NCBI GenBank assembly: GCA_946886645.1
Contig: CAMPIY010000044.1
Span: 1-10,568, forward strand
DNA: 10,568 nucleotides
Direction of reading: 5' to 3'
Source of the DNA: an uncultured Sphingomonas sp.
GTDB lineage: Bacteria > Pseudomonadota > Alphaproteobacteria > Sphingomonadales > Sphingomonadaceae
Below are positions 1 through 7,709 of the stretch, in pieces. The notes under the pieces are model-generated. The model was not told where the DNA came from, did not search any database, and saw only the letters and a list, made by a program, of their open reading frames with translations. A program made the translations under genes and the position numbers. Positions within the stretch are counted from its first letter, which is position 1. Each line of letters opens with the position of its first letter.

Positions 1-511
1 CGAGGGAGTCGAGAATGACCTGGCGCGCGGCCTCGGCATCGCCCCACTTGCCGACGCGCACCCACTTTTCGGCTTCCAGGTCTTTGTAGTGGGTGAAGAA
101 ATGCTCGATCTGCTCGACGACGATGGGCGGCAGGTCGGTGTAGTTCTCGACATCCTTGTAATAGGGCGAGATTTTGGTCGTCGGCACGGCGAGAATTTTC
201 TCGTCGCCGCCGGCCTCGTCTTCCAGGAAGAGGACGCCCACCGGGCGCGCCGCAGTGACCGTGCCCGGCATCAGCGTCCAGCGAGTCATCACCAGGCAGT
301 CGAGCGGATCGCCGTCGCCGCATAGGGTCTGCGGGATGAAGCCGTAGTTGCACGGATAGCGCATCGGCGTGTGCAGGATGCGGTCGACGAAGATAGCGCC
401 GCTCTTCTTGTCGAACTCATATTTCACGGGCTCGCCGCCGATGGGCACTTCGATGAGCACGTTGACGCTATGCGGGAGATCGCTGCCCGCGGGAATCAGG
501 TCGATATTCAT
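1..511 (-). CDS. ppa: inorganic pyrophosphatase, family I (3' end cut by window edge)
   Basis: Cytoplasmic Mg-dependent enzyme that hydrolyses pyrophosphate to two phosphates and so pulls biosynthetic reactions such as tRNA charging and polymerisation forward. The 170 residues visible begin MNIDLIPAGSDLPHSVNVLI. The family signature D-G-D-P-L-D-C lies at residues 66-72, with the metal-binding aspartates D66, D68 and D71. The following D98, D103 and K105 match E. coli D97, D102 and K104 with an offset of one. The family is usually about 175 residues, so only some 5-8 residues and the stop are missing off the left edge. The ATG at 511-509 has an AAGGG about 11 bases upstream on its strand. It lies 49 bases downstream of the M61 peptidase stop in the same direction, so co-transcription is possible, but a separate promoter inside the peptidase 3' end cannot be excluded. 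Identification is firm. Confidence 0.97.
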   Translation of the reverse strand, partial: MNIDLIPAGSDLPHSVNVLIEVPIGGEPVKYEFDKKSGAIFVDRILHTPMRYPCNYGFIPQTLCGDGDPLDCLVMTRWTLMPGTVTAARPVGVLFLEDEAGGDEKILAVPTTKISPYYKDVENYTDLPPIVVEQIEHFFTHYKDLEAEKWVRVGKWGDAEAARQVILDSL

Positions 512-560
512 GATGGCGCTGCCCTTAGACGCTGGTGCGCCAAGGGCAAGCCCAATGCGA

Positions 561-2477
561 TCAGCGGGGCTGAAGCAGAAGGTCGAGCGGCCCGTCGCCC
601 TTTCCGACCTTGACGAAGCGCGGGTAGCGCAGGCCGCCCGTATAGTTGAGCGTCACGACCTTCACCTCATCGTCCCGCTTCACGATCAGCCGGACCGGGG
701 CCTTGGCCTTGACCGCGTCGGTCAGCGCATCGTTCGAATAAGCCTTGTCGCCGACCGCGATCAACTCGTCGCCGATCCTGAGCGACGCCTGGAACGCCGG
801 CGAATCCCACAGCACCGTGGTGAGTTTCTTGTCCTTCCCCACGTTGAAGCCGAGCGAATAAAAGAAATCCGCCCCGCCCTCGAGCAGCTTCATCCGCGTC
901 TTGTAGGCATTGGTCGGCTCGTCGGTGTAGCGCAGCTCGTAGCCCGAGCGGGTGAACCCGCCCAGCGGCGCACGTGCGCTGGGCGTATCCACGCGCTCGT
1001 GGAAAAAGCTCGCCCAGTCGTATGGATAGATGCCGTTCAACGTCGCGATAACGTCCTGCCGAGTGTAGGGAAGTTCGCCCCAATCGCCGTCGTTCACCCC
1101 GAAGAAGGCGCGGGCGAAATCGTCGATCCCGCGCTTGTTGGCTGTTCCCTGGCGGATGATGGCATCGACCTCGGTCCAGATCAGCATGCCCTCGTTGTAA
1201 TAATCCTCGTTACGCATGTAGCTGCCCCAGGGTTCGGGACGGCGGTTCTGGATGATCGGGTCGTTGGTGGTGTCGAGCAGCGCACGCCATTGCCGCCCCG
1301 GCTGGTTGTCGAGATTGGCCGCGGCGATCGCGATCTTCTGCAGCACGTCCTCCTTGCTGCTCATTCCCGAACGCGCTTCCAGGACATTGCCCCAGAATTG
1401 GGTCTGGCCTTCATAGACCCAGAGCAGGCTGTTGCGCAGCGGCGTGCTGTAGTCGGGAACGACCTGGTCGGCCGGGCGGCGGAACTTGCCGTTCCAGCTA
1501 TGCGTGAATTCGTGCGCGAACACGTTCCGGTCGAACAGATGGTCGTCATATTCGATATAATAGCCGGGATCGGTGGTGATCTCGGTCGAGCGATGATGCT
1601 CCAGCCCGATTCCGCCGAGCTTGTCGCTGACCGCGTTCAGGAAATCATAATGATCGAAGTGGCGGGAGCCGAAGGTCTTGATCGACTGCTCGACCATCTT
1701 GCGGTGCTTGGCCAGCACATCGGCCGGGATCGCAAGCTCCTTGTTGCTGTCCGCGATGCTGTTGAGCGTCACGCCCTGCCCAAGGTCGTCCTTGCGGAAA
1801 TAGCGTCCGGCGATCACCGGCGAATCCACCAGCACTTCGTAGTTGACCGTGCCATAGTTGAAGACGTTGCCGCCGGCCGGCGCGGGGCCCGCCGGGCGAA
1901 GCGCGGTCGCGGCCTGCCATCCGGCCGGAAGCTTCAGCGAGGCCTCGACGGGAATCTGCCGCGTGTAATAGCCGGCGGGGTAAAGCGACACTGCTTCCCA
2001 CTGCACATTGACCATGTCCGGCGTGAAAACCGTGCGGCCCTGGTTGGGCGCAGTCGCGGAGAGATAGCGGAAGCGCGCCTCGATCGACGTCGCACCCGCG
2101 GGCACGTCGAAATGGAAACCGCTGGTTTCGACCGGATCGCGCGTCCAGGCGATCTTCTGGCCGTTGGCGTAAATCTCAAGACCCGCGAGTTTGTCGGAGG
2201 TGGCGTCGGGGCCGTGCGCGCCGGGCAGCCATTTCGGGAATAGCAGGGTCATCGGCCCGGGACCCGCGACCGGAATCGTCTCCCGCACCGTGAAGATTGC
2301 CCTCGCATTGTCGGTGGCGTCGACCTCCAGCTTGATCGTGCCGGGATAAGGCACATCGCGCGCGGCCGGGATCGTATCGACGATCGGCAAAGGCTGCGGC
2401 GCCGTATTGGCGGCGAGCATGAAGGGGAGGGCGAGACTGAGCGCGAGCGCGCGGCGGAGACCTGACATGGGTGCCAT
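561..2477 (-). CDS. secreted M61-family zinc metallopeptidase with C-terminal PDZ domain
   Basis: Predicted 638-residue exported zinc peptidase of family M61 (glycyl-aminopeptidase-like). Residues 1-26 form a signal peptide: RR at 8-9, a leucine/alanine core, then a small-residue cleavage region LAANTA. A beta-rich N-terminal M61 domain follows (roughly 40-215). The catalytic part holds HEFTH at 322-326, continuing SWNGK, with H322 and H326 as zinc ligands and E323 as catalytic base. E356 in WVYEGQT is the likely third ligand. A PDZ-like domain occupies about 540-615 (DSPAFQASLRIGDELIAV). This order N-domain, M61, PDZ is normal for the family, and the usual length is about 600-640. The substrate is unknown; periplasmic processing of peptides is inferred. 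Start: the frame stays open far upstream into hisS, but the signal peptide fixes the start near 2477. ATG 2477 and ATG 2468 are both possible, and neither has a good Shine-Dalgarno. It diverges from hisS and precedes ppa. Confidence 0.93.
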   Translation of the reverse strand: MAPMSGLRRALALSLALPFMLAANTAPQPLPIVDTIPAARDVPYPGTIKLEVDATDNARAIFTVRETIPVAGPGPMTLLFPKWLPGAHGPDATSDKLAGLEIYANGQKIAWTRDPVETSGFHFDVPAGATSIEARFRYLSATAPNQGRTVFTPDMVNVQWEAVSLYPAGYYTRQIPVEASLKLPAGWQAATALRPAGPAPAGGNVFNYGTVNYEVLVDSPVIAGRYFRKDDLGQGVTLNSIADSNKELAIPADVLAKHRKMVEQSIKTFGSRHFDHYDFLNAVSDKLGGIGLEHHRSTEITTDPGYYIEYDDHLFDRNVFAHEFTHSWNGKFRRPADQVVPDYSTPLRNSLLWVYEGQTQFWGNVLEARSGMSSKEDVLQKIAIAAANLDNQPGRQWRALLDTTNDPIIQNRRPEPWGSYMRNEDYYNEGMLIWTEVDAIIRQGTANKRGIDDFARAFFGVNDGDWGELPYTRQDVIATLNGIYPYDWASFFHERVDTPSARAPLGGFTRSGYELRYTDEPTNAYKTRMKLLEGGADFFYSLGFNVGKDKKLTTVLWDSPAFQASLRIGDELIAVGDKAYSNDALTDAVKAKAPVRLIVKRDDEVKVVTLNYTGGLRYPRFVKVGKGDGPLDLLLQPR

Positions 2478-2479
2478 GG

Positions 2480-2506
2480 CTAGCGTTCGCAAAATCCCCA
2501 CGCTAG
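2480..2506. repeat. 7-bp inverted repeat in the hisS / M61 divergent spacer
   Basis: CTAGCGT at 2480-2486 is the exact inverse of ACGCTAG at 2500-2506, with 13 bases between. It fills most of the roughly 45-base spacer between the two divergent starts and ends against the AGGGG (2505-2509) that is the only Shine-Dalgarno candidate for hisS. It could be an operator or a small leader hairpin. A 7-bp repeat at this distance can also arise by chance, and no protein is assigned. Confidence 0.3.
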
Positions 2507-2522
2507 GGGCTGGCCCATCCGT

Positions 2523-3731
2523 ATGTCGAAATCTCAGACCCCTCAGCCGATCCGCGGCATGCAGAGCCTCCTTGGGGAGGAGGCCGATCGCATGCACGCC
2601 GTGACGGACGCGTTCGACCGCGTCCGGCGGCTGTACGGGTTCAAGCGGGTCGAGGTCCCGGTCTTGGAGTCCACCGCAGTGTTCGCCCGGACGATGGGCG
2701 AGACGACCGATGTCGTGTCGAAGGAAATGTATTCGTTCGACGACCGTGGCGGCGACAGCGTCACGCTCCGTCCCGAATTCACCGCCGGCATCTGCCGCGC
2801 TTATTTGAGCGAAGGCTGGCAGCAGTTCGCGCCGCTGAAGGTTGCGACGCATGGCCCCGCCTTCCGCTATGAACGGCCACAGAAAGGCCGCTATCGCCAG
2901 TTCCACCAGCTCGACGCCGAAATCATCGGCGCGGCCGAGCCGCAGGCGGATGTCGAGTTGCTGGCGTTCGGTTCACAGTTGCTGGCCGAGCTCGGCATCG
3001 GCGGAGTGACGCTCAAGCTCAACACGTTGGGCGACGGCGAGAGCCGCGAAGCGTGGCGCGCGAGGCTCATCGAACATTTCTCGGCGCATCGCAGCGAATT
3101 GTCCGAAGACAGCCAGGAACGGCTCGACAAGAATCCGCTGCGCATCCTCGACAGCAAGGATCCGCGCGACCGGCCTTTTGTCGATCAGGCGCCGGCGATG
3201 AAGCTGACGACGGAGGCCGAGGATTTCTTCGGCAAGGTTCGCGAAGGGCTGGAGGCGGCAGGCGTCGGCTATGAGCTCGATCCGCACCTGGTGCGCGGCA
3301 TCGACTATTACCGGCACACCGCCTTCGAATTCGTCACCGACCAGCTCGGCGCACAGGGCACGGTCATCGCCGGCGGTCGCTACGACGGGCTGATCGAGCA
3401 GCTCGGCGGCGCGCACACGCCTGCGGTCGGTTGGGCGGCGGGCATCGAGCGGCTGGCGATGATGGTTGGCGAGTTGCGACCGGACGCAATTGATGTCGCC
3501 GTTGTGGTCGAGGACGATGCAGCGATGGCTTCGGCATGGTCTGCCGCGTCCCGCCTGCGTTCGGCTGGCCTGTCTGTGGAGATTGTTGCGACGGGATCGC
3601 CGCGCAAACGCTATGATCGAGCCGTGAAAAAGGGTGCTCGTGAAATCGTCGTGCTGGGCTTGGCGGATGGCGAGGTTACCCGGCGGGTGAAGTCCAATGA
3701 TGAGCCTCGGGCGGAGGCATTGCTCGCGTGA
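2523..3731 (+). CDS. hisS: histidine--tRNA ligase
   Basis: Cytoplasmic class II aminoacyl-tRNA synthetase that charges tRNA-His with histidine using ATP; 402 residues, close to the usual 410-430. Motif 2 with its loop spans 111-136 (GPAFRYERP, then [10 protein letters not shown]). The histidine-binding HisA segment is at 258-263 (VRGIDYY region, catalytic Arg 259). Motif 3 covers 284-311 (GGRYDGL, then GWAAGIERL). A short anticodon-binding domain runs from about 322 to the end, with the late [18 protein letters not shown] segment visible. The C-terminus is a little shorter than in E. coli. The ATG at 2523 is chosen because [20 protein letters not shown] matches family N-termini and an AGGGG lies 13 bases upstream, which is rather far. 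First gene of a three-gene translation operon: its stop overlaps the prfA start. It diverges from the M61 peptidase gene. Confidence 0.97.
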   Translation: MSKSQTPQPIRGMQSLLGEEADRMHAVTDAFDRVRRLYGFKRVEVPVLESTAVFARTMGETTDVVSKEMYSFDDRGGDSVTLRPEFTAGICRAYLSEGWQQFAPLKVATHGPAFRYERPQKGRYRQFHQLDAEIIGAAEPQADVELLAFGSQLLAELGIGGVTLKLNTLGDGESREAWRARLIEHFSAHRSELSEDSQERLDKNPLRILDSKDPRDRPFVDQAPAMKLTTEAEDFFGKVREGLEAAGVGYELDPHLVRGIDYYRHTAFEFVTDQLGAQGTVIAGGRYDGLIEQLGGAHTPAVGWAAGIERLAMMVGELRPDAIDVAVVVEDDAAMASAWSAASRLRSAGLSVEIVATGSPRKRYDRAVKKGAREIVVLGLADGEVTRRVKSNDEPRAEALLA

Positions 3732-4813
3732 AAACCATCTCGCTCGACCGGATCGTTTCAATCGAAACGAAGAAGCACGACCTCGCCGAGGCGATGGCGG
3801 CTCCGAATCTCGCGCCGGAGGATTTCGTCCGGCTGTCGAAGGAATATGCGCAGATCGAGCCTGTCGCTGCGGCGGCGCGTGAGGTTCGCCGGTTGCGCGC
3901 CGAACTTGAGGTTCTGACCGGCCTCGCCGCAGATTCGAGCGCCGAGGCGGAGTTGCGGGAACTGGCCGTCCACGAAGCGGACGAGATTCGCGAGAAGCTG
4001 CCCCAGGCGGAGCGGGCGCTGGCGATTATCCTTCTTCCCAAGGATGCGGCTGACGAGCGTGCCGCAATGCTCGAAGTCCGCGCCGGGACCGGCGGCGACG
4101 AAGCCGCTCTATTCGCCGGCGACCTGCTGCGCATGTACCAGCGCTTCGCCGAGGAGCAGGGCTGGAAGTTTGAACTGATCAGCGCCTCCGCCTCCGACGT
4201 CGGTGGCTACAAGGAAGCGGTCGCCTCGATCAACGGCGCGGGCGTCTTCGCCAAGCTGAAGTTCGAAAGCGGCGTCCACCGCGTCCAGCGCGTTCCTGCC
4301 ACCGAAAGCGGCGGGCGAATCCACACTTCGGCGGCGACGGTGGCGGTGCTGCCCGAGGCCGAAGAGGTCGACGTCCACATCGATGACAAGGACCTCCGCA
4401 TCGACGTCTATCGCTCGTCGGGACCGGGCGGCCAGTCGGTGAACACGACCGACAGCGCGGTTCGCATTACCCACCTGCCGACCGGCCTGGTCGTTATCCA
4501 GCAGGATGAAAAGTCGCAGCACAAGAACAAGGCCAAGGCACTGAAGGTGTTGCGCACCCGCCTGTTCGAACTTGAACGCGAGCGGCTCGCCAGCGAACGC
4601 GCAGGCGCGCGCAAATCGATGGTCGGATCGGGCGACCGGTCGGAGCGAATCCGCACCTATAATTTCCCGCAGGGGCGCGTGACCGATCACCGAATCAACC
4701 TGACGCTGCACAAGCTCGACGCGATCCTCGAGGGGCCGGGGCTGGCGGAACTGACCGAGGCGCTGATCGCCGAGGACGAGGCCGAGCGGCTGGCGGGGCT
4801 CGAAGAGGCGTGA
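3728..4813 (+). CDS. prfA: peptide chain release factor 1
   Basis: Class I release factor that reads UAA and UAG in the ribosomal A site and triggers peptidyl-tRNA hydrolysis; 361 residues, typical for RF1. The codon-reading tripeptide P190-A191-T192 (in RVPATESGG) is the RF1 type, which separates it from RF2 (SPF). The catalytic GGQ is at 234-236 inside [15 protein letters not shown]236 is the residue that PrmC methylates. The N-terminal helical domain (about 1-100) precedes. The start is GTG at 3728-3730, overlapping the hisS stop TGA (3729-3731). A GGAGG at 3713-3717, inside the hisS end, gives a 10-base spacing and supports this start. The overlap suggests translational coupling to hisS, and the next gene encodes its modifying enzyme. 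Confidence 0.98.
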   Translation: MKTISLDRIVSIETKKHDLAEAMAAPNLAPEDFVRLSKEYAQIEPVAAAAREVRRLRAELEVLTGLAADSSAEAELRELAVHEADEIREKLPQAERALAIILLPKDAADERAAMLEVRAGTGGDEAALFAGDLLRMYQRFAEEQGWKFELISASASDVGGYKEAVASINGAGVFAKLKFESGVHRVQRVPATESGGRIHTSAATVAVLPEAEEVDVHIDDKDLRIDVYRSSGPGGQSVNTTDSAVRITHLPTGLVVIQQDEKSQHKNKAKALKVLRTRLFELERERLASERAGARKSMVGSGDRSERIRTYNFPQGRVTDHRINLTLHKLDAILEGPGLAELTEALIAEDEAERLAGLEEA

Positions 4814-5634
4814 CCGCGATCTCCCGTGCGCTGTCGCGGGCGACCGGGCAGCTTAGCAAGACCAGCGACACGCCGCGCCTCGACGCGGAACTGCTGATGG
4901 CAGCCGCGCTGACCATCACTCGTGATCGGCTGCTTCTTCAGAATCCGAACGGGCAGGCGCCCGATGCCTTCTTCGAGTTCATAGAACGGCGCGCCAAGGG
5001 CGAGCCGGTGGCCTATTTGACCGGGCAAAAGGCCTTTTGGACGATCGACCTGGCGGTCGGACCGGGCGCCCTGGTGCCGCGGCCCGATAGTGAAACCCTC
5101 ATCGTCGCCGCGGTTGAATATTTTGCCGGTTCACCCGGGCCGGAAAGGGTCCTGGATCTTGGCACCGGGCCGGGCACCTTGTTGCTTGCAGCCCTCGACG
5201 AATGGCCCAAGGCAATCGGGCTTGGCATCGATTCTTCGGACGAGGCGCTCTACTATGCGAGGCGCAATGCGGAGCGGCTGGGCATGGCCGACCGCGCCAC
5301 CTTCCGCGTCGGCAATTGGGCTGAGGGCATCGAAGCCTCGTTCGACCTGCTGCTCTGCAACCCTCCCTATGTGGCGGAGGGCGCCGAAACCGGACCCGGC
5401 GTGGCGGAGTACGAGCCGGCCGAAGCGCTTTACGCCGGAAGCGAAGGCCTCGATGACTACCGCCGCCTCGCGCCCCAGGTTGGAAGGCTGCTTGCGCCGG
5501 GCGGCCTCGCGGCCATCGAAATCGGGTTCGACCAGGAAGAAAGCGCCGCCAGGCTGTTCGAGGCAGAAGGGCTCAAACCCGTCGTCGCTCATGACCTGGG
5601 CGGCCGGCCCCGCGCGCTGATTATCAAGAGTTAA
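4810..5634 (+). CDS. prmC: release factor glutamine N5-methyltransferase
   Basis: S-adenosylmethionine-dependent methyltransferase that N5-methylates the glutamine of the release-factor GGQ motif, raising termination efficiency. The 274 residues hold an N-terminal helical substrate-binding domain (about 1-85), then a Rossmann methyltransferase domain. SAM motif I is D116-L-G-T-G-P-G122 and the diagnostic catalytic NPPY is at 184-187, nearly the same position as in E. coli PrmC. The length is standard. The start is GTG at 4810-4812, overlapping the prfA stop TGA (4811-4813) in the same way prfA overlaps hisS. The Shine-Dalgarno is poor (AGAGG too close, GGGG 11 bases away), so reinitiation after prfA is likely. 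Enzyme and substrate are adjacent in the operon, as in many bacteria. No clear terminator follows the stop. Confidence 0.97.
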   Translation: MTAISRALSRATGQLSKTSDTPRLDAELLMAAALTITRDRLLLQNPNGQAPDAFFEFIERRAKGEPVAYLTGQKAFWTIDLAVGPGALVPRPDSETLIVAAVEYFAGSPGPERVLDLGTGPGTLLLAALDEWPKAIGLGIDSSDEALYYARRNAERLGMADRATFRVGNWAEGIEASFDLLLCNPPYVAEGAETGPGVAEYEPAEALYAGSEGLDDYRRLAPQVGRLLAPGGLAAIEIGFDQEESAARLFEAEGLKPVVAHDLGGRPRALIIKS

Positions 5635-5891
5635 ACCGAAAAGGCTTGGAATCTGCTGGCTTGGCCATTACATCGGGACACAGGGACGGGCCGCTCCCAC
5701 GAAAGTTGATGCGCCCCGCCGCCGACCCCCGATGACATGGCCGCGCTCTCGCTGACTAGCGTTTGACGGCAGGGAAGGGTCGACTTGCGTCATGGACGCG
5801 GGCCGGTCTCTCGGACGGGGACCACACTTCCGATGGAAGGAAGATTTTGGCGACCGGCTCGACCGGCGCCAGTGCGACAGGGAACTTACAT
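5635..5891. other. 257-base spacer between prmC and the DUF4167 gene
   Basis: No convincing gene or RNA is seen here. A weak promoter candidate is TTGGAA (5646-5651) with TTACAT (5668-5673) at a 16-base spacing. A TTGACG at 5763-5768 has no partner -10. Small structures include GCGTC-ATG-GACGC at 5787-5799, a distant 7-bp inverted pair CATCGGG (5671-5677) with a CCCGATG near 5728, and two ACCGGC copies near 5852-5866. The reading frame of the DUF4167 gene stays open back to 5763, so a longer N-terminus is formally possible. The stretch is most simply a promoter region with a 5' leader. Confidence 0.4.
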
Positions 5892-6506
5892 TTGATCAAC
5901 AATCGTCAGGGCGGCCGTCGTCGTGGCCGCGGCGGACAGCGTCCGCAGGGAATGCCCGGCAATGCCGGAAACGCCCGTGATAATCGCCAGCGCGGCAACG
6001 CCGCCCAGCTGCTCGAAAAATACAAGAGCCTGGCGCGCGACGCCCAGCTTGCCGGCGACCGGGTCCAGACCGAATATTATCTCCAGTACGCCGACCATTA
6101 TTTCCGCGTGCTCGAGGACAGCCGTTCGCGCTTCGAGGAGCAGCAGGCGCAACGCCGCCCGCGTCGTGAAGACGATGAGGACGAGGTTGAGGGCAATGAG
6201 GAAATGGCCGCCGAGTCCGAAGACGGCGACGAGGACGGCGAGACCGAGGTTCGCCAGCGTCCCCGCCGCGACCGCGAGCCCCGCCGCGAGCGGTTCGAGC
6301 GCCAGGACCGCCCGCAGCGCGAAGGACGCGCCAATGGCGCCCGCCGCGACGAGGAAGACGAAGGCGAGGAGCGGATTTCGCTCGGCGTCCTGCCTCCTTC
6401 AATTGGCGCCAGCGACGACGAGGGCGAGGAGGAAGCTCCGAAGCCGCGCCGCCGGGCAGCCCGCAAGCCCAAGGCCGAGGACGACGATATCGCGCCCGCG
6501 GCCTGA
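5892..6506 (+). CDS. DUF4167 domain protein, RG-rich N-terminus and charged tail
   Basis: Predicted 204-residue cytoplasmic protein of unknown function; no membrane segment or signal peptide. The N-terminus (1-35) is rich in Arg, Gly, Asn and Gln with an RRRGRGG stretch that resembles RNA-binding RG motifs. The conserved DUF4167 helical segment follows at about 36-85, with EKYKSLARDAQ, then DRVQTEYYLQYADHYFRVL. The rest is low-complexity, alternating acidic (EDDEDEVEG) and arginine-rich (RRDREPRRERF) blocks, and is probably disordered. The family is widespread in Alphaproteobacteria; nucleic-acid binding is inference from composition. Start: TTG at 5892, giving (M)INNRQGG, is preferred because AGGGA at 5879-5883 lies 8 bases upstream. 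An upstream in-frame TTG at 5847 with GGAAGGAAG just before it is a real alternative and would add 15 residues. A strong terminator follows the stop. Confidence 0.85.
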   Translation: MINNRQGGRRRGRGGQRPQGMPGNAGNARDNRQRGNAAQLLEKYKSLARDAQLAGDRVQTEYYLQYADHYFRVLEDSRSRFEEQQAQRRPRREDDEDEVEGNEEMAAESEDGDEDGETEVRQRPRRDREPRRERFERQDRPQREGRANGARRDEEDEGEERISLGVLPPSIGASDDEGEEEAPKPRRRAARKPKAEDDDIAPAA

Positions 6507-6526
6507 AGCGGCGATCTCGAACAAGG

Positions 6527-6560
6527 AAGGGCGGTGGGAGCGATCCTGCCGCCCTTTCTG
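6527..6560 (+). terminator. intrinsic terminator after the DUF4167 gene
   Basis: AAGGGCGG at 6527-6534 pairs with CCGCCCTT at 6549-6556. The stem continues through two wobble pairs and GGA/TCC (6537-6539 with 6544-6546) to a GCGA tetraloop, giving 13 stacked pairs. A short TTTCT run follows. It starts 20 bases after the stop and separates this gene from the phosphate module. Confidence 0.8.
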
Positions 6561-6566
6561 ATTCCG

Positions 6567-6606
6567 GCGTCACGAAACTGAAACGCTTGCGTCACGAGCG
6601 CGTCGC
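6567..6606 (+). promoter_or_regulatory. Pho box array (PhoB sites) upstream of pstS
   Basis: Four 7-base elements sit in exact 11-bp register: GCGTCAC (6567), CTGAAAC (6578), GCGTCAC (6589) and GCGTCGC (6600), with 4-base spacers GAAA, GCTT and GAGC. PhoB is known to bind tandem 11-bp units with consensus CTGTCAT and an A/T-leaning 4-base spacer; the first three units fit well and the fourth loosely. A -10-like AATAGT lies at 6615-6620, 8 bases past the last unit, as expected where PhoB replaces a -35 element. The neighbouring gene is a phosphate-binding protein, which makes control by phosphate starvation the natural reading. Confidence 0.75.
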
Positions 6607-6618
6607 CCTTGGCGAATA

Positions 6619-6663
6619 GTCCCTTTCCCGTCGGCGGGCGAGGGATGCTCCGCTCAAAGGGAC
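6619..6663 (+). promoter_or_regulatory. possible Shine-Dalgarno-sequestering inverted repeat, pstS leader
   Basis: GTCCCTTT (6619-6626) is the exact inverse of AAAGGGAC (6656-6663), and the latter contains the pstS Shine-Dalgarno (AAAGGGA, 9 bases before the ATG). The left arm can instead pair TCCCT (6620-6624) with AGGGA (6641-6645), enclosing CCCG-TCGG-CGGG (6627-6638), which would free the Shine-Dalgarno. The two folds exclude each other. The left arm overlaps the predicted -10 region, so it may not be in the transcript of that promoter. An 8-bp inverted repeat alone is not rare by chance. Confidence 0.3.
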
Positions 6664-6671
6664 CACAAGCA

Positions 6672-7706
6672 ATGACTTCCAAGGCTTTCATCTATGCCGC
6701 CACGGCCGCGGCAGCGCTTTCCATTTCCGGCATGGCCGATGCGCGCAGCATGCGCGCGGTCGGCAGCTCGACCGTCTATCCGTTCGCCAAGATGGCGGCG
6801 GAGCGGGTCGCTCGCGCCAATCCGCGCCTCGGTACGCCGATTATCGAATCGACCGGCACAGGCGCCGGCTTCAAGCTGTTCTGCTCCGGCGTCGGCGAGC
6901 GCTTCCCCGATATCAGCAACGCTTCGCGCCGGATGAAGGCGTCGGAAGCCAAGCTATGCGCCGGCAACGGTGTGAAGGACGTCACCGAAATTCAGATCGG
7001 CCTCGACGGCGTGGCGCTAGCCACTGCTCGCGGCACGCCGATCAACGGCATCACTCAGCGCGACCTTTATCTCGCGATCGCCAAGACGCCGTTCGGCAAG
7101 CCGAACAAGGCTAAGACCTGGAAGGACGTGAATCCGCGCCTGCCGGCGCTTCCCATCCGCGTCTACGGTCCGCCGACCACGTCGGGCACCCGCGACGCAC
7201 TGGGCGAACTCCTCATGACTCCGCCGTGCGAAGCCAATGCCTCGGTCGCCGCTCTCAAGAAAACGGATGAAGCCAAGTTCAAGGCGATCTGCACGGGCAT
7301 CCGCACCGACGGAGCCTATATCGAGGCGGGCGAGAACGATAACCTCATCGTCCAGAAGTTGGCCGCCAACCCGGGCACGCTCGGCATCTTCGGCTACAGC
7401 TTTCTCGAAGAGAATGCGAACAAGGTGAAGGGCGTCACCATCAACGGTATCGCCCCGACCTATCAGACCATCTCGACCTTCAAATATCCGGGCGCCCGCC
7501 CGCTCTACATCTACGTCAAGAATGCGCACGTCCGGGCAATCCCGGCGATCCGCGCCTTCGTTGCCGAGATGACCAAGGAAAGCGCGATCGGCCCCAAGGG
7601 CTACATGCTTTCGGGCGGCCTGGTCGCCGCTCCGGCGCCGGTCCGGGCCCGTGCCCAGCTTGCCGCGCGCAACCTGACTCCGGTCAAGTTCGCCGAATTG
7701 AAGTAA
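6672..7706 (+). CDS. PstS-like periplasmic phosphate-binding protein
   Basis: Predicted 344-residue periplasmic solute-binding protein for high-affinity phosphate capture (PstS-like). A signal peptide covers residues 1-24 (TSKAFIYAATAAAALSISG, then MADA) with likely cleavage after A24. The mature part opens with RAVGSSTVYPF (28-38). STGTGAGFK (60-68) and TSGTRD (170-175) are the serine/threonine-rich loops that wrap the anion in PstS proteins. Cysteines at 71, 96, 186 and 207 could form two disulfides, unlike classical E. coli PstS. The ATG at 6672 is chosen for the AAAGGGA at 6656-6662 and the signal peptide; the longer open frame from 6609 would cover the promoter. Upstream lies a Pho box array, downstream an OprP-type porin rather than pstCAB. 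Binding of a related oxyanion is possible, but the Pho sites and porin favour phosphate. The symbol pstS fits in function but orthology is not shown. Confidence 0.9.
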   Translation: MTSKAFIYAATAAAALSISGMADARSMRAVGSSTVYPFAKMAAERVARANPRLGTPIIESTGTGAGFKLFCSGVGERFPDISNASRRMKASEAKLCAGNGVKDVTEIQIGLDGVALATARGTPINGITQRDLYLAIAKTPFGKPNKAKTWKDVNPRLPALPIRVYGPPTTSGTRDALGELLMTPPCEANASVAALKKTDEAKFKAICTGIRTDGAYIEAGENDNLIVQKLAANPGTLGIFGYSFLEENANKVKGVTINGIAPTYQTISTFKYPGARPLYIYVKNAHVRAIPAIRAFVAEMTKESAIGPKGYMLSGGLVAAPAPVRARAQLAARNLTPVKFAELK

Positions 7707-7709
7707 ACA

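Noticed and set aside
369..2243. Long plus-strand open frame opposite the M61 peptidase gene
   Set aside because: It is antisense to a gene with clear M61 motifs, and the translation has no recognisable domain. Long antisense frames are common in GC-rich codon usage.
2478..2906. Upstream extension of the M61 peptidase frame
   Set aside because: It runs antisense through hisS, and a good signal peptide begins at 2477/2468.
5763..5891. N-terminal extension of the DUF4167 protein from TTG 5763
   Set aside because: The extension lacks family resemblance, and TTG 5892 has a better-spaced Shine-Dalgarno. TTG 5847 remains possible.
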